Shown in pieces: positions 1-11,366 of a stretch of 64,000 bases of DNA. A program made the translations under genes and the position numbers. Position 1 is the stretch's first letter; each line of letters starts with the position of its first letter. Below the pieces are notes generated by a model. That model was not told the origin of the DNA, searched no databases, and worked only from the letters and a program-made list of their open reading frames with translations. This stretch comes from Isoetes taiwanensis (taxonomy: Eukaryota; Streptophyta; Lycopodiopsida; Isoetales; Isoetaceae), in the NCBI GenBank assembly GCA_021234155.1, contig JAJEKV010000058.1, positions 383,814 through 447,813 of the forward strand, written 5' to 3'.

Positions 1-1238
1 TAGCCCTGTTCGACCAAGTAATCAAAGTAAGAAAATAGTTGACCTTCAAATAGTCGACCATCGCTCTGCTCCAGTTTTGCATCAAAACAAGCCATAGTCT
101 AAGTAAAAAAAAACGATTACACAGATTACAAAGGTTTTATACTGACCAGACTTTTTGCTGTTGATGGTCGATTACGTACCATGTCATCATCCTGAGAGCA
201 GCCATAGCCAAAAGCAGACTGCATCAACGACTCCTGGCAATGTCGAAATGCAAGGAAATAGATATGCATACAAAAGAGCTCCAAATCGGGCAGAAACGAT
301 TATGTTTCACCTGTATGAACAGTGGGGAGATCAAACCCTGTAGCGCCCAACTATCGATAAATGGAGCATGGGAAAAGAAACTGCCCAAAAACATATGGCT
401 TCAAGAATAGCCGAAGAAAAATATGGTGTCTTTGTTCTAAAATTTTTGGCATAAAGTTTACGTATATGCAAAAGAAGCAACAGACACATGAGATGTAAGA
501 GGAAGCTTCATAGATTTAGCGCTTAACTTTCTTACCGGATTGACACTATAATGATCATGGAGATTTTTAAAATCTGGCAAAAACAAATAGCGCCACCATC
601 GCGCCAGCTCCACCATAGCTGCGCGTCGAAATTGAAGAAGCAGCAGGAAGAACGATTTTTTCAGTAGCGCCCTTTAGGGAGCTCGCCCATGCTACATCAG
701 TCCAGGGGCCTTAGGGCACAAGGGACAATAATTCTATTCTATAATCAATTGATAAAAGATGAATCAAATATTTACTTCTTTTCCTAGGTTTGTTTTTAAT
801 TTTAGCAGTTCCTTACTCATTGTGTTATTTAATTGGGGCAATTAATTCCCTTGCCACCTCACCATATGGGCAATTAAACGCCTTGCCACCTCACAACCTA
901 GCATTTAATGCAATGTATAGACGTGGCAACATCTGGGTCACTGGTCTAGCACATTCAACGGCTGAGGTCGGTTCAACTCACGCTGCCCCCTTCTACATAG
1001 AGATTTGGGTGTCGCCGTGTGGACCGTCCATAGTGGCATAATATGGCATATCTGTCCCTGTAACAGACCCCATAATAGATGTACAATTAATAAGTCATTC
1101 CTGATACTCAGAATTCATCAAAAGAGAGACAACCAATATAGCAAGACCAAAATTTGTATTGGAAATGGCAAGAGAAATGCATGTACAACTAGTACATATA
1201 TCGGTATGGCCAAAGGCCATACTTTATAGTAGCAAGAA
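1..1238. other. No gene recognised; one possible LINE 3' tip
   Basis: The short open frames here show no recognisable domain and no codon continuity. At about 690-757 a segment reading ccaggggccttagg followed by attctattctat resembles, weakly, the 3' tips of the LINE family seen elsewhere in the window, which end in a gtctccgtggacg-type motif plus TTCTA repeats. Nothing else can be supported. Confidence 0.4.
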
Positions 1239-2652
1239 TTATGTTGAAGAACTAGGCCCTGCATCCTGATCCATCGACGTAGGAGGTGGAGGTGGCTGAT
1301 GGTGTCGCAACAGAGTAACACCGGGGATGATGGTGCGAGCCGCGACAGAAGCAATCTCCAGAGGATAAGCTGTGGCCAAAGGGGCGGCCACAAGGAGCTT
1401 CATGCTCATCCACGACGCTATATCCTCCGCACTAAGATGGGGCCAGAGCGAAGTCCCGGCTGCACCAAAGACATAGGTGAAGGTGCGATATGGGAGCTTC
1501 TTATGGCCTGCCAAGGTGGACAATGCATGGAGGTTCCACAATGATGCTTCGGCCCTTGGGGCTAGGTCCCGTGCCACAAAAAGGACCTGTCCCCCGAGGG
1601 AAAGCTGAAAGGAAGAAGCGCCGGGTTGATTAACGCTCTAGTCTCCCGCATGACGGAGGTAGCTACTTCCTTGTCGAGGTCCATGGTGACCTCTTCCTCC
1701 TTGAGTTCTTGCTTTTCTTCTTTCAGGTGACTCTTGTTGTCGTAAAGATCCTCCCCTTCTTCATCTGATTCCGAAGGAATATCCACCATATTAATATTCG
1801 GGACGTGAGGTCCCATGGCAGTAAAAGCTTCCTGAGACGGCTGAGATGGGGGGTCTTGGAGCATAAGATCTCTCAGCCTGAGAAGTGTGTCAGCTGGATT
1901 GATGATCTCCTGATGGAACTGGAGTAATTGCTGCACCTCCGTAGGGAGCTCAACTGGCGTAAAGTCGATGAAGTCATCCATGCAATACTCGGCGAGCTCA
2001 TAAAGCACGTGTGCTTTCTTCTTAGTCCTAAGTTCAGCAACTACATGGTAGATCCACATAATACCCTCTAATAGGAGGTATTCCTGACCCTGGTGATGGA
2101 TAACCGGAAGGGCATCCAAACCAGTCAGTCGTGCCCCCTGGTCTCGGTGTAAAGACATCTGCTCTGCTAATTGCCTCCACCATACGAAGTCATCCTCTCG
2201 GATGTACTCGTCGCCCTCGTCGTCAGAGGGTTCGGACGCTTTGCCCTTCTCTGCTGGCAAAGTTTCGTCTTCTACATACTGATCCATGAGTATGGCCAGC
2301 GCAAAAGTCACCTCAAGGTACTGCTGGCCATCATGCATCAAGACGGGCGGGTTTCTGCCCCATCTGAGCTTTCCCCTGAGAACCTCATGGGCATGAGAGT
2401 CGCCCTCCAACATCTTCCTCACAATAGCTCTCCCTAAGTAGAGCTGAGGAGGATTCCCTAGGGGAATACAGAGAGGGAGCATCTCTTGAGTATAGAACTC
2501 AAGGAAAGCTATCTAATCAGGGTGGGCCTGCATGTTGGTGATCAGGTCCGCCCTTTGGAGCAAACAGATTGCAGGAGGTCAAATGGGACTTGAGCATCCC
2601 AATGTTCTAGGGTTGGAAGAGGCTTGGGGTCGCCACTGCAACTGCAAGTCAT
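1239..2652 (-). pseudogene. Decayed unrecognised protein, probably transposon-encoded
   Basis: On the minus strand a reading frame of about 470 residues can be followed from an ATG near 2652 to a stop at 1239. It needs a frame change near 2540, tolerance of an in-frame TAG near 2510, and another frame change near 1575. The longest unbroken piece (2482-1562) is 306 residues. It is rich in acidic and leucine residues, with a segment EPSDDEGDEYIREDD, a hydrophobic stretch LLLEGIMWIYHVVAEL and a Lys/Glu-rich charged run near its end. The C-terminal piece ends in a low-complexity tail QPPPPPTSMDQDAGPSSST. I recognise no family. The long charged composition, the broken frame and the neighbouring LTR suggest a structural (gag-like) protein of a retroelement, but this is inference. 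Confidence 0.45.
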
Positions 2653-2863
2653 GGAGGAGGAGGGAGGAGACAAGGGGAGCAAGAAGAAAATAAAACCCTA
2701 AAGAATATTAGGTGTACTTTATCTTTAACTTTTTATGCTGACGTCAGCGTTAGTCTTAATAATAATTAAAAAATTGCTTTTATTTTCAGAAAAAATTTAG
2801 ACAGTCAAAATTTTCTTATATTTACATACAAAATTTGTACAAGAAAGATGCTTGACAAGCAAG
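2653..2863. other. Spacer between two decayed minus-strand frames
   Basis: AT-rich spacer of about 210 bases between the H3-like frame and the next minus-strand frame. I see no motif in it. Confidence 0.4.
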
Positions 2864-3174
2864 CTAATTGTGGTCTCCTCGAATCCTTCGGGTGAGAGCC
2901 AGATCCTTGGTCATAATAGTGACCCTTTTGGCATGGATGGCACAAAGATTGGCATCCCCAAAAAGGGCTATCAAGTAATCTTCGGCCTCTTGAAGCGCAA
3001 GCATAGCAAAAGTCTGGAACATAGGTTGTTCCGGAAGTCTTGGGCTATTTCTCGGACCAGGCGCTGGAAAGGGAACTTCCGTAGCAGAAGCTCGGTCATC
3101 TTCTGGTACTTTCGAATCTCCCTTAAGGCCACAGTGCCAGACCTATATCGATGCGACGTCTTTGACTGCACCGG
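2864..3174 (-). pseudogene. Histone H3 fold, frameshifted
   Basis: Minus-strand translation gives [17 protein letters not shown], then [14 protein letters not shown], and after a one-base frame slip near 3020 gives [18 protein letters not shown] and TRRIRGDHN before a stop at 2864. These are the alphaN, alpha1, alpha2 and alpha3 segments of histone H3 in order. The alpha2 segment reads [13 protein letters not shown], one residue shorter than canonical H3. Loop 1 is not lengthened and lacks the tryptophan common in plant CENH3, so it is closer to canonical H3 than to a centromeric variant. There is no intron. The frame is the same as the preceding basic linker (after a stop at 3187), so it may be the C-terminal domain of the neighbouring decayed protein instead of an independent retrocopy. 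It is not functional as it stands. Confidence 0.8.
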
Positions 3175-4224
3175 GCCGGGTTGTGTCTACCGGCCAGGTG
3201 GTCTTGCCCCCTCGTTATTGGCTGAAGCCTGGGCCAAGGCCCACTTGGTCTTGCCAATCTTGCCGGCGGGCAGAGTTTGTCGCTTTCTCAATACCCCCAA
3301 CGGTTTTAAGCTTCTTCTTATATGCACTTCCTGACTTATGGGCGGTGGACTTCCGTCGTCACTTGACCGTAGCCTGGTCGGGTTTGCGCTGGGTATTCCG
3401 CTCTGGGTTTGGCTGGGGTTCCTGCTGTTGGTCCTGATTCTACTTGGAAAGCTCCCCTGCTTTCCGTTGCTGCTCGGCCCGCTTGGCCCCCTCGCTAATG
3501 CGTGGCATGGTCGGTTGCCATCGCGCCCTCCACCTCGGCCCGGCGCTTCGGGCAAGATCCTCCAGAGCAGCCCGCGCATGATAGCGGTCCGGCCTGGCTT
3601 GCATATCCAGCTGGATAGCTATCATGTGATCCACCGAGAGGTAGGACGGAACCTCACCCATGCAAAGCTTTGAGTGGCCTCGTCGTACTAGAAGGGAGGG
3701 AGGTCAAAGGGGTTGCCTGTTATGATGGCTCGCCCATCACCCAAATAGACATACTCGAACCCCCGGACCTTCGGGTCTCCCCTCTCCATCTCCCGGGCAT
3801 CATCTCCTCGGGCAAGTTCTTTGATCCTGTCGGCCTCCATCCGAATGGCTTCTTCCTCAGAAACTTCTATGCATGAGGGCAGATAGAACTTGACTAGCAT
3901 CAGAACTTGGTCAGGCTATTCGACCAGAGTGTAAGGTTGTCTTAGGAAATTAAGTTTTAACAGAAAGCGCTCGGACAAGTGAAAGATGGGGTAAGGAATT
4001 CTATGCCCGGCGACGAAGCGTTGCACGAGCTCAATCAAGAGTAGCTCCACTTTGGCAGGGTCACTAGCGAATTGCTCGCTAAGCTTGGCGAATATGTGGG
4101 GCATGCTAATGTTTCTGTAACTAAGCGCGTACGAGCCATATTCATGGTGAAGAAAAGGAAAGTTGGAGAGGAGGCGCTTGTAGGCGGTAGTGGTGTAGGT
4201 CGAACGCGGAGGTAAGGCGCTCAA
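3175..4224 (-). pseudogene. Decayed upstream part of the H3-fold reading frame
   Basis: A minus-strand coding-like stretch runs from about 4224 to the H3 fold. Pieces at 4224-3916 and 3900-3688 share one frame, split by a single TAG. The second contains a charged helix EEEAIRMEADRIKELA. After a frame change, 3661-3440 continues with many Arg/Ala residues, then crosses two in-frame stops into a basic segment (RRKSTAHKSGSAYKKKL) that resembles a histone tail in composition. A last frame change near 3260 enters the H3 domain. The N-terminal half matches nothing I recognise. The usual start is unclear, because the first piece opens at a TTG and the frame stays open further upstream. Read together, the region looks like one decayed protein of about 450 residues with an H3 fold at its C terminus. 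Confidence 0.4.
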
Positions 4225-4773
4225 GCTTTCTCTCCGGCGGCTATGCGGACGGACGAGGCGAGACGCTAGGCAGGAAGGTAAAGCAAAAGAAAACCGTCAC
4301 TTTATTTTATTTTTTTAAATTCAAAATTTTTCAAAACTTAAAAAAAAAAAAAATTATGCGGCGAGAATATGCATTTTTATACGTGAGCGCCGCTGGGAAA
4401 ATACGGCTTTCTTTTCAAATTCTAAGACACTAAAAGTATAGCAGTGCCCATTTAGGTCTTGGGCCCTGCTGCTGCCATTTTGATGCCGGGTGTTGACGCC
4501 CCTAGGGTAATTGGACCGTGCCCGACATGTTAATGCAAAAATCTCACCCATCCGAGCTACCTGGAGAAAGTTATGGCGCCTGAAACACATGACATCTTCG
4601 CCCCACAACCTAACATACTTACCTTACTAGCTTACACTCTCCTACTCAACTAAATTAATCCTCCTATAACTGGGTCGACCCACATGCTAACTACAGAGTT
4701 GGTTTAACCTAAAGCAAAGTCTACTAATGAGTTAGACTATGGTCGGTGCAATGATTTGGTCTACCAAAATCAT
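4225..4773. other. Non-coding stretch between PBS and decayed frames
   Basis: If the LTR at 4787-5083 is a 5' LTR, this is the leader of that element. It includes an A/T-rich block at 4300-4355 and no convincing frame. No splice or packaging signal can be identified by eye. Confidence 0.3.
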
Positions 4774-4785
4774 GTTCTGATACCA
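4774..4785 (-). other. Primer-binding site (initiator tRNA-Met type)
   Basis: Read on the minus strand the sequence is TGGTATCAGAAC. It matches the common plant retrotransposon PBS TGGTATCAGAGC except for one base. It begins one base after the CA end of the adjacent LTR, which is the expected position for a 5' LTR. Confidence 0.7.
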
Positions 4786-4786
4786 C

Positions 4787-5083
4787 TGTGACGCTCCCAG
4801 AATCTATACGATGCTCCCATCATACAAACACGGGAATTCCCCTCCCGTGGCGATTACATCACCATGGTAGAGCCCTCCGTCATACTCGGACCACTTGGGA
4901 TGGCCAAGTGTCCGGGCGAGGAACACGGAGGTGTCATTCGTCCCACGTCCTCTATGGGAATCCTATACCGCGGAAGCGTACATACATGTTAGCATACATC
5001 AATCATGCTCAAATAATATACCACCGCGAAGGGTGGCCCATTTATCATCATCAACTAAATGACAATATAAATAAAAAGTAACA
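4787..5083 (-). repeat. LTR (about 297 bp), minus orientation
   Basis: On the minus strand the unit runs from TGTTACTTTTTATTT at 5083 to GGGAGCGTCACA at 4787, with TG...CA ends, and is followed by a PBS. A related copy in opposite orientation lies at 6909-7182. Shared blocks include ACACCTCCGTGTTC and ATGGGAGCATCGTATAG. It could be the 5' LTR of an element extending to lower coordinates, or an LTR shared with the pol fragment at 5427-6893; the PBS favours the former. Confidence 0.7.
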
Positions 5084-5426
5084 TAAGTAACCCATCACAA
5101 CAAGGGCGCTACCCTAGGCTCAGACATCCATGAGGTCAACTGATGGTCAGGGTCTCAAGGTATCAGCAGACGGAAGTATAACATGGCGTTGGCTGGCATA
5201 GAACAATGGCCAGGGTAGTCCACTCCATCCGCCCCTCCTGTGCACACTTTGGAGATAGGGTGAAACATGCTATGACGTGATTGTAGCCTTCCGGAGATGC
5301 AATCTCATGGAATCACCCTATGAGACTACTCCAGGTTACATCTCCCCGGTCCGATGAGGCAGGTCAGAGAAGTGTCTCCTTCCCGAACATAATGGATACC
5401 TGGGTGTGCTAGAGAATATGTGCCAC
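5084..5426. other. Non-coding sequence between LTR and integrase fragment
   Basis: There is no open frame and no polypurine tract next to the LTR on the minus strand. The sequence may be 3' untranslated region of the neighbouring pol fragment or older unrelated DNA. Confidence 0.35.
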
Positions 5427-6893
5427 TAGGTTCACTCCACCAAGTGAATGAAATCGTCCCACTTTGATTGCTTGTTCTGGACGTAATTCCTCAACATATC
5501 TTCTATGATTCGATTCGTGCGCTCCGTCTGCCCATCTATCTGAGAATGATATGCTGTACTCATCGATAGCTCCGACTAGATGGTGGTGAAGATATTTTGC
5601 CAAAATGCACTCATGAACTTCGAATCCCTATCAGAGATTATCTCTCTTGGCATCCCATGGAGTCGAAAGATTTCCTTAGTGAACAACACGTCAATATTTA
5701 ACGCCGTGTTCGTGGTCTTGCACGGCACAAAGTGTGCCATTTTTGACGATTTGTCCACTACTACCATCAAGGCATCTTTGCCCCTTATGGTTCTCAGGAG
5801 CCCTGTAATGAAGTCCATGCTCATTACTTCCCATTTGGCATTTGGCACTGGCAATGGCTCTAACACTCCTGGAATTAGAAGTTGCTCTGCCTTCGTCTGC
5901 TGACATTCCCGAATGTACTTGGCTATCTGCTTCTTCATGCCGGGCCAGAAGTAGCTACTTCTGATCTTGAAATAGGTCTTTATAAAACCTGCATTCCCGG
6001 CTATTGGGCTATTGTGTGTATCATGGAGTATCAACTTCTTGATTCCCGATGACTCTGGTACACACAATTTGTTCTTATGATACAATAGGTTACCTTCCGT
6101 CTAAAAATGCTTAAAGGTTTCCCTTTCTTTGTCCGTTCTTGCCTCCTTAGAGAGGCTTGCCCAAGCTCCTTGAAGTCTCGGTCCGATAGCAACATTTCTT
6201 CTATCTTCTTGCCAAACTCACTGGTGAGTGTTGATATGGCATTGCAATGGACTCTCGTCTCCAGTGGCCTTCGAGAGAGCGTATCCGCAACCACGTTCAA
6301 TTTCCCCGGCTTGTAGACTATCTCAAAGTCGTATTCCTCGAGGAATTCCATCCACCTCCTCTGTCTCAGATTTAGGAGTGGGGTGCAGATCCATTTGGAA
6401 CTTCCTACCCAACAGGTTGTGCCTCCAAACCCTCGGGGCTCTCCACGATGGCCAAGAGTTCCTGGTCGTGCATTGGGTAGCGTTGCTCGACGTCGTTCAT
6501 CTTCTTCGAATCATAAGCAACTACTCTTCCCTCCTGCATAAGGACCCCCCTGTTGCTAGCTTGCTAGCATCTGTTGCCACCAAATTGTCCTTGCTTGGAT
6601 CTGGGAGCGTAAGGACTGGTCTTGTGGTTAATGCCTCTTTGAGCTTCTCAAAAGAAAGTTGGACATTCTCAAGCCAACGTTGCACCCAAGCTTTCACCTT
6701 CTTATTTTTAGTGAGGTCCGACAAAGGGGACGCCCACTTAGCGAAGTCCTTTACGAACTTGCAATAGTACCCTGCCAAGCCAAAGAAACTTCTTACTTCT
6801 CCCACATTCTTCGGTGCAGGTCAATCCACTATGGCTTCTATTTTTACTGGATCCATTGAGATTCCTTCAGCTGTAACTACCCTCAAGTATATT
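5427..6893 (-). pseudogene. Ty3/gypsy pol fragment (RT end, RNase H, integrase)
   Basis: Minus-strand pieces give the end of the RT (EVRSFFGLAGYYCKFVKDFA near 6800), RNase H (LPDPSKDNLVATDASKLATG; then YKPGKLNVVADTLSRRP), the integrase zinc-binding region (HDTHNSPIAGNAG...KTYFKIRSSYFWPGMKKQI), and the integrase core with MDFITGLL and SDRDSKFMSAFW. The DGQTERTNR segment carrying the catalytic glutamate lies in another frame near 5525. Several frame changes and stops break the sequence. It is 5'-truncated near 6893 and stops shortly after the catalytic core at 5427, so gag, protease, the RT catalytic core and any chromodomain are missing. Confidence 0.9.
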
Positions 6894-6908
6894 GTCATAT
6901 TTGTCTCT

Positions 6909-7182
6909 GTTACGAGGTGATGTACTACTGGTGGTTGGGCACCCTTTGCGGTGGTGTATTATTTTATGTATTATGTGTCAGGTGCTAACTTGTATTTACG
7001 CCTTCGCTATATAGGATTCTCATAGAAGGCATGGGATGAATGACACCTCCGTGTTCTTTACCCGGACACTTGTCCATCACAAGTGGTCCGACTCAGACGG
7101 AGGGCATTTCTGTGTTGATGGAGTCGCCATGGGATGGGATATACGATGGGAGCATCGTATAGGTTGGAGGAGCGTCACAAAG
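6909..7182 (+). repeat. LTR copy in plus orientation, apparently solo
   Basis: This is a diverged copy of the minus-strand LTR at 4787-5083. It starts TGTTACGAGGTG and ends GGAGCGTCACA. Neither a PBS after it nor a polypurine tract before it is seen, so it is probably a solo LTR or an isolated LTR next to the truncated pol fragment. Confidence 0.65.
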
Positions 7183-10100
7183 GCCGCCGCTATAAGTTTC
7201 TGTATATTTAAATTGAATAGAACTTTACATTTACATATGCATAATCCAATCTTTGTCATTTCTAAGTGTCGGGGCCGACTTACATCATATCCACTATTAT
7301 ATTTACATGTATATGTGATCATAATGTCGAATGCGATGTAAAGAAAATTAAGTTTTATGATTAACCACGTCCTTTACTCCATCTCCAACCTTTTTACAAT
7401 TTCAACGAGGAATTTGAGTTGAAACATATCTGCGTCGCAATGTATAAATAATATGTTGTGAAGGAAGCTAACAGTGTACCTTATTATCATAAAAAAAATC
7501 TAAATTATTATCATGAAGGCATTATCATAATGTACTTTACATTTTTATTGGAATGCTAGAACAAATACATTGTTCAAAGGAAGATTATCTACTTTGCATT
7601 TTTTAACATGTACACTTCTAGAAATATTCACAGTTATGAAAGGAAGTCTATGTAATGTCGATCTACTAGATTGGCATGGTCATCTTCTTTCGTAAATCTC
7701 TCGCTTGGATGAAACCTTTGTATTATCAAGCCAAAAGTGTTGCACAAGTTTTTTTTGTTAATTCATCAACTTTGTGTTTTCCTTTTTGTCTGCCCCCCAG
7801 TGCCCACATATTTGCTCTGATTTCTAAGATCAGTTTTCTTATATGGACTGCCTTTGTTATGTTCTACTATGTGATTTAAGCAACTTAAAAGAAGATCTAT
7901 GCTTCAAATTTTCCTCTTCCTCGATAATCATTGATAGCAAAGAATGCTTGGTTGCAAATTTATCATTACTACTAGCACATTTTATATATGGAGAAAATCT
8001 TGAATATTGGCTAATATGTTTCTAACCACTGCGTCTGAAGGTTCACATATAACTGGCTCAAAGAACGAATTCAACCTATAATACATGCAAAGCAAGCACA
8101 ATTCTTCGATTTGTTTCAAAGATTTGGTCAATTTTGTTATGGTGTTTACGCACCTATTAAGCTTCATTTTGCTATGCCTTGTAATATTTAACCTGTGGAG
8201 TTTAAGTTTCCTTTTTCCTTTTACAAATTGAATCAGCCAACTTGCAAATTGAATCACCAGAGTCAATAATTTTTTCCATAGGCTTCACTGGTGCTTGCAA
8301 ATTTTGGATCCGTTGTCCTTCCCTATTTCCCCGATTCATGCATTTTTAGGTGAGAATAGAGCGGCAAGAACGACTATAATTTCGAAATCTACACACGCCG
8401 CATTCTAATAACAACCTAATGAGGTTTGGCGAATATAATTTTCCCAGGAATTTGAAAATGTACATTCCCACGATCCATTCCTATTATAGAATGTACATCA
8501 ATTGGCAACAAATTAAAGACACCCTTTCTGTGCTTCTCTTTGTGGGGAAGGGGGTGGGGGATGTGAGAATGAGCTCGAATTGATGGATTACAAGGTCTGC
8601 CTCTTTCAACATCAGCACCATAAACAGAGGGGTTGGATAGGCCTCACTTCTGTGTTGGACGAGCTACTCCCTCAGCATCGTGTTGAAGAACATCATTTGT
8701 GGTAAAGTCGTGGTAGGACATGATGAGAATGGAATCTTTTACCTGACAAACCATGGTATTGTTCTTGAGATAAATGCAGGATTTGCAGAAAAAATAAAAG
8801 AGAAAAGAACAAGAGTACAAGAACGAGTTGTTGAAATCTGAATACAAAGTACTTTGTTGATGAATCTTTTGATAAACACAACCAAGAAACATGTAAATCG
8901 TGCTAAACATCTAATTCTTAGCGAGTGCCAACAATGTGTGAAGTGCTAGCAAGAAACATAAAGTGTTGATATTCTAATCCGTGTAGCATTGGATTCACTT
9001 GTTTACATATTGCATTTGCCTTCATTTCACATTGAGACATAATTGTCAGACATCAATCCAACAAAACCCTTTGCCTCAAATTTTCCCAAGTATGGATGAT
9101 AGAAATTACTTCAATTCAATTCAATTCTCATTGCTATTTTCCTTTTACTAGTTTAATTCGGGAAAGAAATGCAACCTCTCCTCTGGGTATAACTTCAAAA
9201 TATGAGAATTTTTTTTATCCGATGTTGTTAAATTTTAAAGAAGGATTGCTACGAGTTAACAATGCCCCTTTACTTTTTCTTTCAAAGATTCCTCTAGCCT
9301 AGTTCTAGATTTAAAAGTTAATATTTTGCGTCCTCTATACTTGTTTTCCTTTCTTTTATTTGAAGGAAGGAATTGTTGGAGTATAGTCATAAAGAAGTAC
9401 ACATTATAAGGAGATATCTTATAGATTATAATCGTTTTCTACGTCATTCTTTTAATGACACCATAAATTCTCGTGCATATAAACAAATGCTCACTTCTAT
9501 ATATAATAACATTACAAAGAGTTGGGAGGAAAAAGAAGGCGCAGTTTTTTATAAATAAGAAAGACACTAAGGAATTCTTTTCGTCTCCCTTTTAACATAA
9601 TCTATACTATATAAAACTTCTATCTACACAAAGAATAGTTACTTTGTCCCTACGGAAGATTGCCTTTAGTCATGGTATTGAACAATCATTTTAAATTCGA
9701 TCAAACTCAGATCGATAATGAGCTCTTATCTGCTCATAATAAAAATGACACGACCATATTCACTTTCTTACTGAAAAGCCTTACACTAGAATAATTAGTT
9801 AGAATAGAAACACGAGGAATCCCAGAGCCACATTGCAATTTTCATAAATGATGGGAGATGGTTTCTATTCCAAAAACAATGACACAGCATGATGGGTTTA
9901 TGGTAGTATACAGAAGAAAGACAAGCACAATCAACCCCTTGTTATAATGTCATTTTCATAAACCTTCATAACAAAATGACAAAAGTACCTGAGTGGATAA
10001 CTTTTAGGTTCTATTTTCTTCATTAGTATTTGTTTTCCAACGAAAACAAGGGTCATATACTGTGCACAAGAGATATACTCCCATCTCATCATAACTCCAC

Positions 10101-10397
10101 TAAGGAGCTCAATCTGAATAGCATAAGGTTGATAATTATTTACTCAACATACAATGAGATCTTTGAAATAGTATATGCCACACGATGAAAGAAAAAATGG
10201 GCCCCAAGACGCAAGATAAGATACGAAGATGCAAAGACAGTGAAGTTTCTCGGAACAAGGTCAAATGAAGCTCGTGAATGTATTTTTGGTGAATGTAAAT
10301 ACCGCTGAACATGGGGCCCAATTGTGGAAGACACGTCTGGGAGGTGGTGTTTGGTTGTCGTTGAGGGAGAGGGTCAAGTCAGTATGGCTAAGCATTT
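7183..10397. other. Intergenic, no gene recognised
   Basis: AT-rich sequence with only short chance frames. Frames such as 9373-9558 and 8644-8910 show no recognisable domain. I see no repeat with clear edges here. Confidence 0.4.
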
Positions 10398-10548
10398 ACT
10401 ATTGTTGGGCATTTAGGCCAGACAGATGTGATCTACAAGGTTGAAGGTTTATGTGTGAATGTTGAGAAGATACTATTGCTGAGCATTTAGACCAGACAGA
10501 TGTGAATATTTACAAGGTTGAGGGTTTGGGTGTGAATGTTGAGAAGAT
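10398..10548. repeat. Tandem duplication, two units of about 75 bp
   Basis: Both units begin actattg and end gaatgttgagaagat, with the block cagacagatgtga between. Unit 1 is 10398-10471 and unit 2 is 10472-10548. Units differ at a few positions and by a 3-bp indel. The repeat lies about 820 bp upstream of the RING-H2 gene start. Confidence 0.8.
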
Positions 10549-11366
10549 TGCATCATGGGGATTTTCAGTCGAGATAGTAGAATTAGACAAAGAAAAGGAA
10601 GAAGAATCACATTTTTACCATCCACTAGAGATCGATTGGCCGATGATTGCATATGTAAGACCAACATCAATTCACTCGACAGGTGCTAGGTGCTGGTGGA
10701 GGTGCTGGTGCTGCCTTATTCTATTTTCTTGTAATGACAAGCCATATATATATAATATAAGTCACTTATAGATATGAATACTCTTGTTAATGATATCAAG
10801 CCTAAATGACTATAGATTTATAGGACCAAAATAATCAGTGAGAAATGGTAACATAGAATGCGCCAAAGAAACAAAAAAAGAAAGGAAAAAAAAAAGGGGA
10901 GAAAGAAATGGAAATCATGAACAAAGGTGAAATAAGGGCCATAATATCCACCATAGGCAAAAAGCACGGCATCCAAGCGGCCACGTAGCCGCCGACCAAA
11001 TCCACACCTCTAAGGACACGAGGGGAAGCGAGAAAAGTCGAAGCGCATTGGACGGGTCAGATTGTGCCAAAAAGGCCAGCGCTGAATCCCAGCCGTAGAA
11101 TGATTTTACACGTAAGGCTTTCTTCAGTAGAAGGGGAACACTGGACTTGTCTAATCCTGTCTCCGATGGAGGCCCGAAGAAAAAATACACTAATTTAGTT
11201 TATTCTTGTTAGGCCCTTCTTGCCCTTCCTGTTCTTCCGCCCCCTTCCATTTCTTCCGATCGCCCTAATTCATTCCAATTCTGGAGACCCACATCTTGGA
11301 TCAGTGCCCAATTTCACCCGCTTCCATTTTTCTGCTCCTTTTCTGGTTTTTTTCTGATTTCTAGTT
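10549..11366. other. Upstream region and 5' leader of the RING-H2 gene
   Basis: No other gene is seen. The stretch just before the ATG at 11367 is rich in pyrimidines (tcttgcccttcctgttcttc region, 11215-11260), as is common for plant 5' leaders. A TATA box cannot be assigned with confidence. Confidence 0.35.

Noticed and set aside
2864..3174. Centromeric histone H3 (CENH3) gene
   Set aside because: Loop 1 is not lengthened, the tryptophan usual in plant CENH3 is absent, and the C terminus is canonical-H3-like. The frame is also broken.
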